A stretch of DNA of 8,248 nt, taken from Eggerthellaceae bacterium (GTDB lineage: Bacteria; Actinomycetota; Coriobacteriia; Coriobacteriales; Eggerthellaceae). The translations under genes were made by a program, and so were the position numbers. Below are positions 7,195 to 8,248 of this stretch, one piece after another. The notes under the pieces are model-generated. The model worked only from the letters and a program-made list of their open reading frames with translations. It was not told the DNA's origin and made no database searches. Within the stretch, counting starts at the first letter, position 1; each line of letters begins with the position of its first letter. The stretch is from contig JAFXIM010000115.1 in the NCBI GenBank assembly GCA_017533165.1, positions 1 to 8,248 on the forward strand. Direction: 5' to 3'.

Positions 7195-7695
7195 ATGCCT
7201 CTAGACTCTAGATATAGGCAACAGCGAGAGAAACCTTCAGAAGACGCATTTCAGCGCATACTGAAACTTGCAGCAATGAGGGAGCAGTCATCTGCAAAGC
7301 TTTTGAATCGTCTGATTTCAGAGGGTTACGCTGAAGCAGAAGTTGAATCTGCTCTCTCCAAAGCTATTGAATACAACATCGTTAACGATCTCCGCTATGC
7401 GGAAAGCTATTTGCGTTCGCAAAGGGCTTCCGGAAAAGGTATTGCAAAAGCACTACGAGATCTTCAGTCCATGCAGATTGACATCTCGGAAGATGAAGAC
7501 ATTCTGTCCTATGTTTTAGAGTGCGAGGATACCGAGGAGCAGCATGCACTGGATCTGCTGAATCGCAAACCGCCGCGGTCTAGAAATCTTCGCGAGGGCG
7601 CGTATCGTCGCTTAGTTTCTGCTGGTTATTCCACCCAGGTGGCCAGCTCCGTATCCCGCAGGTGGGTAGAAGCTCATCAAAGACCCAGCGCCTAA
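7195..7695 (+). CDS. recX: Regulatory protein RecX
   Basis: Small cytoplasmic modulator of RecA filaments; 166 residues, within the RecX range. The protein is almost all helical and made of three-helix repeats. Recognisable segments are AFQRILKLAAMREQSSAKLLNRL (about 18-40), the family core NDLRYAESYLRSQRASGKG (about 64-82), and a third repeat ending LREGAYRRLVSAGYSTQVASS (about 132-152). ATG 7195 lies 2 nt after the recA stop with only a weak purine-rich site (GAAGAAG) inside the recA end, so translation probably depends on ribosomes finishing recA and yields less RecX than RecA. Position directly behind recA is the usual one and supports the call. In the family RecX inhibits or trims RecA filaments; the direction of effect here is inferred. 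Confidence 0.93.
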   Translation: MPLDSRYRQQREKPSEDAFQRILKLAAMREQSSAKLLNRLISEGYAEAEVESALSKAIEYNIVNDLRYAESYLRSQRASGKGIAKALRDLQSMQIDISEDEDILSYVLECEDTEEQHALDLLNRKPPRSRNLREGAYRRLVSAGYSTQVASSVSRRWVEAHQRPSA

Positions 7696-7730
7696 TTTGC
7701 ATTGAGACGTGCCGTTCAGCTTATTTGTTG

Positions 7731-7756
7731 AATTATCGCTCCCGAAATTCATCGCT
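7731..7756 (+). repeat. Imperfect direct repeat upstream of the putative rny promoter
   Basis: AATTATCGCT (7731-7740) and AATTCATCGCT (7746-7756) are the same motif with one inserted base, 5 nt apart. The core ATCGCT recurs inverted as AGCGAT at 7801-7806, on the other side of the TATAAT box. This could be a binding site for an unknown regulator. Six-base cores in AT-rich DNA can also recur by chance. Confidence 0.4.
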
Positions 7757-7782
7757 GGTGCGTATCGGTACCTTAATTGAGG

Positions 7783-7788
7783 TATAAT
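7783..7788 (+). promoter_or_regulatory. Putative -10 box of a promoter for the rny leader
   Basis: A perfect TATAAT in the 233-nt gap between recX and rny, in the right orientation. No good -35 hexamer lies 15-19 nt upstream and there is no TGn extension, so it may be weak or activator-dependent. Transcription would start near 7795, giving a leader of about 135 nt before the rny GTG. Confidence 0.45.
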
Positions 7789-7794
7789 TTGATA

Positions 7795-7892
7795 GCTTTG
7801 AGCGATGTTCACCCGAAAGGGTTTATATATAAACAACCATATATACCGTGATTTCGTGTGTATGTTGCTCATGCCCTTGCATGGGCATTTTT
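7795..7892 (+). ncRNA. Candidate structured leader or small RNA between recX and rny
   Basis: Downstream of the TATAAT box the RNA could form mutually compatible helices. GAGCGATGT (7800-7808) pairs with ATGTTGCTC (7862-7870), 9 bp with three G-U pairs. Inside it lie a GAAA-capped hairpin ACCC/GGGT (7811-7822) and an AT-rich hairpin, 7824-7830 with 7839-7845. The terminator-like hairpin at 7871-7888 follows directly. The segment could be a 5' leader controlling rny by attenuation or an independent RNA of about 95 nt. I recognise no known riboswitch class. Folding was done by eye; helices with G-U and A-U pairs are weak evidence. Confidence 0.3.
7871..7892 (+). terminator. Terminator-like hairpin upstream of rny
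   Basis: ATGCCC (7871-7876), loop TTGCAT, GGGCAT (7883-7888), then a run of T ending at 7892 and more AT. The stem is only 6 bp with three G-C pairs. It may end the recA-recX transcript about 190 nt after recX, or act as an attenuator if transcription starts near 7795. Confidence 0.55.
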
Positions 7893-7915
7893 ATTAATGA
7901 ACTCAAATCAAGACG

Positions 7916-7925
7916 AAAGGGGGAG
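7916..7925 (+). promoter_or_regulatory. Shine-Dalgarno deciding the rny GTG start
   Basis: AAAGGGGGAG is a very strong, purine-only site. Its AAGGGG part is 6 nt before GTG 7929. The product then begins directly with the short N-terminus and membrane helix typical of RNase Y, which supports this start over any other. Confidence 0.85.
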
Positions 7926-7928
7926 CAC

Positions 7929-8248
7929 GTGAACGAGATTATCTTCCTCGTCATTGGCGCCGCTGTTGGCATCGCTCTCGGTTTCGTCGTCACTCGCTAT
8001 CTTGTTAATGCCTCTACTAAGAAAGCTGCTGAAGAAGCAACTAACGTGATTGAGGAAGCTAAGAAACAAGCTGAAACGATGCGACGAGAAGCCATTATTG
8101 AGGCTAAAGACCAAGCTCTTAAGTATAAGCAAGAGGTTGAAGAAGAAAACAAAGAGCGCATGCGCGAAGTACGCGCAGCTGAGAATCGAATTGCTCAGCG
8201 CGAGGAGTCCCTTGATAGGCGTGTAGACGCCCTTGATGCTCGTGAACA
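7929..8248 (+). CDS. rny: Ribonuclease Y, N-terminal part (3' end outside window)
   Basis: Membrane-anchored endoribonuclease that starts mRNA decay in many Gram-positive bacteria. The frame begins at GTG 7929 and runs off the window after 106 complete codons. Residues 3-24 form a single N-terminal membrane helix (IIFLVIGAAVGIALGFVVTRYL). From about residue 28 onward the sequence is a charged Ala/Glu/Lys/Arg/Gln-rich coiled coil (KKAAEEATNVIEEAKKQAE and onward), including the EAKKQAETMRREAIIEAKDQA stretch characteristic of RNase Y. The KH and HD catalytic domains must lie beyond the window edge, so catalytic residues cannot be checked. Placement after recA-recX is common for rny in Gram-positive genomes. 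It probably has its own promoter, with the structured leader upstream as a possible control site. The main alternative, another coiled-coil membrane protein, is unlikely given this pattern and context. Confidence 0.92.
   Translation, partial: MNEIIFLVIGAAVGIALGFVVTRYLVNASTKKAAEEATNVIEEAKKQAETMRREAIIEAKDQALKYKQEVEEENKERMREVRAAENRIAQREESLDRRVDALDARE

Noticed and set aside
7821..7834. Perfect 14-bp palindrome GTTTATATATAAAC
   Set aside because: It is AT-rich and low in complexity, and explained equally well by chance or as part of the AT hairpin. No matching regulator or second copy is seen.
7800..7870. Resemblance to a fluoride or glutamine riboswitch (GCGATG and GTTCACCC strings)
   Set aside because: The rest of each consensus is missing, and the downstream gene is an RNase, not a transporter or nitrogen gene.
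7612..7872. Open frame of 86 codons on the - strand across the recX end and the recX-rny gap
   Set aside because: About a third of it lies opposite recX. The start has no properly spaced ribosome site, and the product resembles no family I know.
1..8248. A new defence, mobile or biosynthetic system
   Set aside because: All eight genes are recognised conserved families in a plausible chromosomal order. There are no transposase, integrase, toxin or effector genes, and no repeat arrays.

Overview
The window is about 8.2 kb of a bacterial chromosome. It holds eight genes on the + strand and no convincing gene on the - strand. Order: ftsK (3' part), a rodZ-like gene, yajQ, rimO, a fused pgsA-cinA gene, recA, recX, and rny (5' part). 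Base composition looks balanced. Start codons include GTG (rodZ-like, rny). RNase Y next to recA-recX, together with a CGAAC-N4-GTTCG type LexA box, points to a Gram-positive bacterium. The gene order and protein character best suit an actinobacterium of the Coriobacteriia (Atopobium/Olsenella/Eggerthella relatives). That placement is inference from memory, not a search result.

Region 1 (1-5912) looks like one operon. Gaps are 12 nt (ftsK/rodZ), 35 nt (rodZ/yajQ) and 9 nt (yajQ/rimO); rimO and pgsA-cinA share one base (TAATG). It covers chromosome segregation (FtsK), cell-shape scaffolding (RodZ-like), a nucleotide-binding protein (YajQ), ribosomal protein S12 modification (RimO), and phospholipid synthesis joined in one polypeptide to a CinA/PncC-type amidohydrolase. 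A 15-bp hairpin at 5955-5989 probably ends it.

Region 2 (5990-7695) is the recA-recX unit. It has a strong promoter (TTGACC, 16 bp, TATAAT) whose spacer is filled by a near-perfect SOS box at 6058-6071. A second, weaker LexA-like site lies about 25 bp downstream. RecA and its modulator RecX are separated by 2 nt.

Region 3 (7696-8248) is a 233-nt intergenic stretch followed by rny. The stretch holds a TATAAT box, direct repeats, a potentially multi-helix folded RNA segment ending in a terminator-like hairpin, and then rny with a strong Shine-Dalgarno and a GTG start.

Most of the window is conserved housekeeping DNA. The points most worth a second look are the PgsA-CinA fusion, the possible structured leader or small RNA before rny, and the layout of the recA SOS promoter. 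I see no CRISPR, insertion sequence, prophage, tRNA or rRNA.
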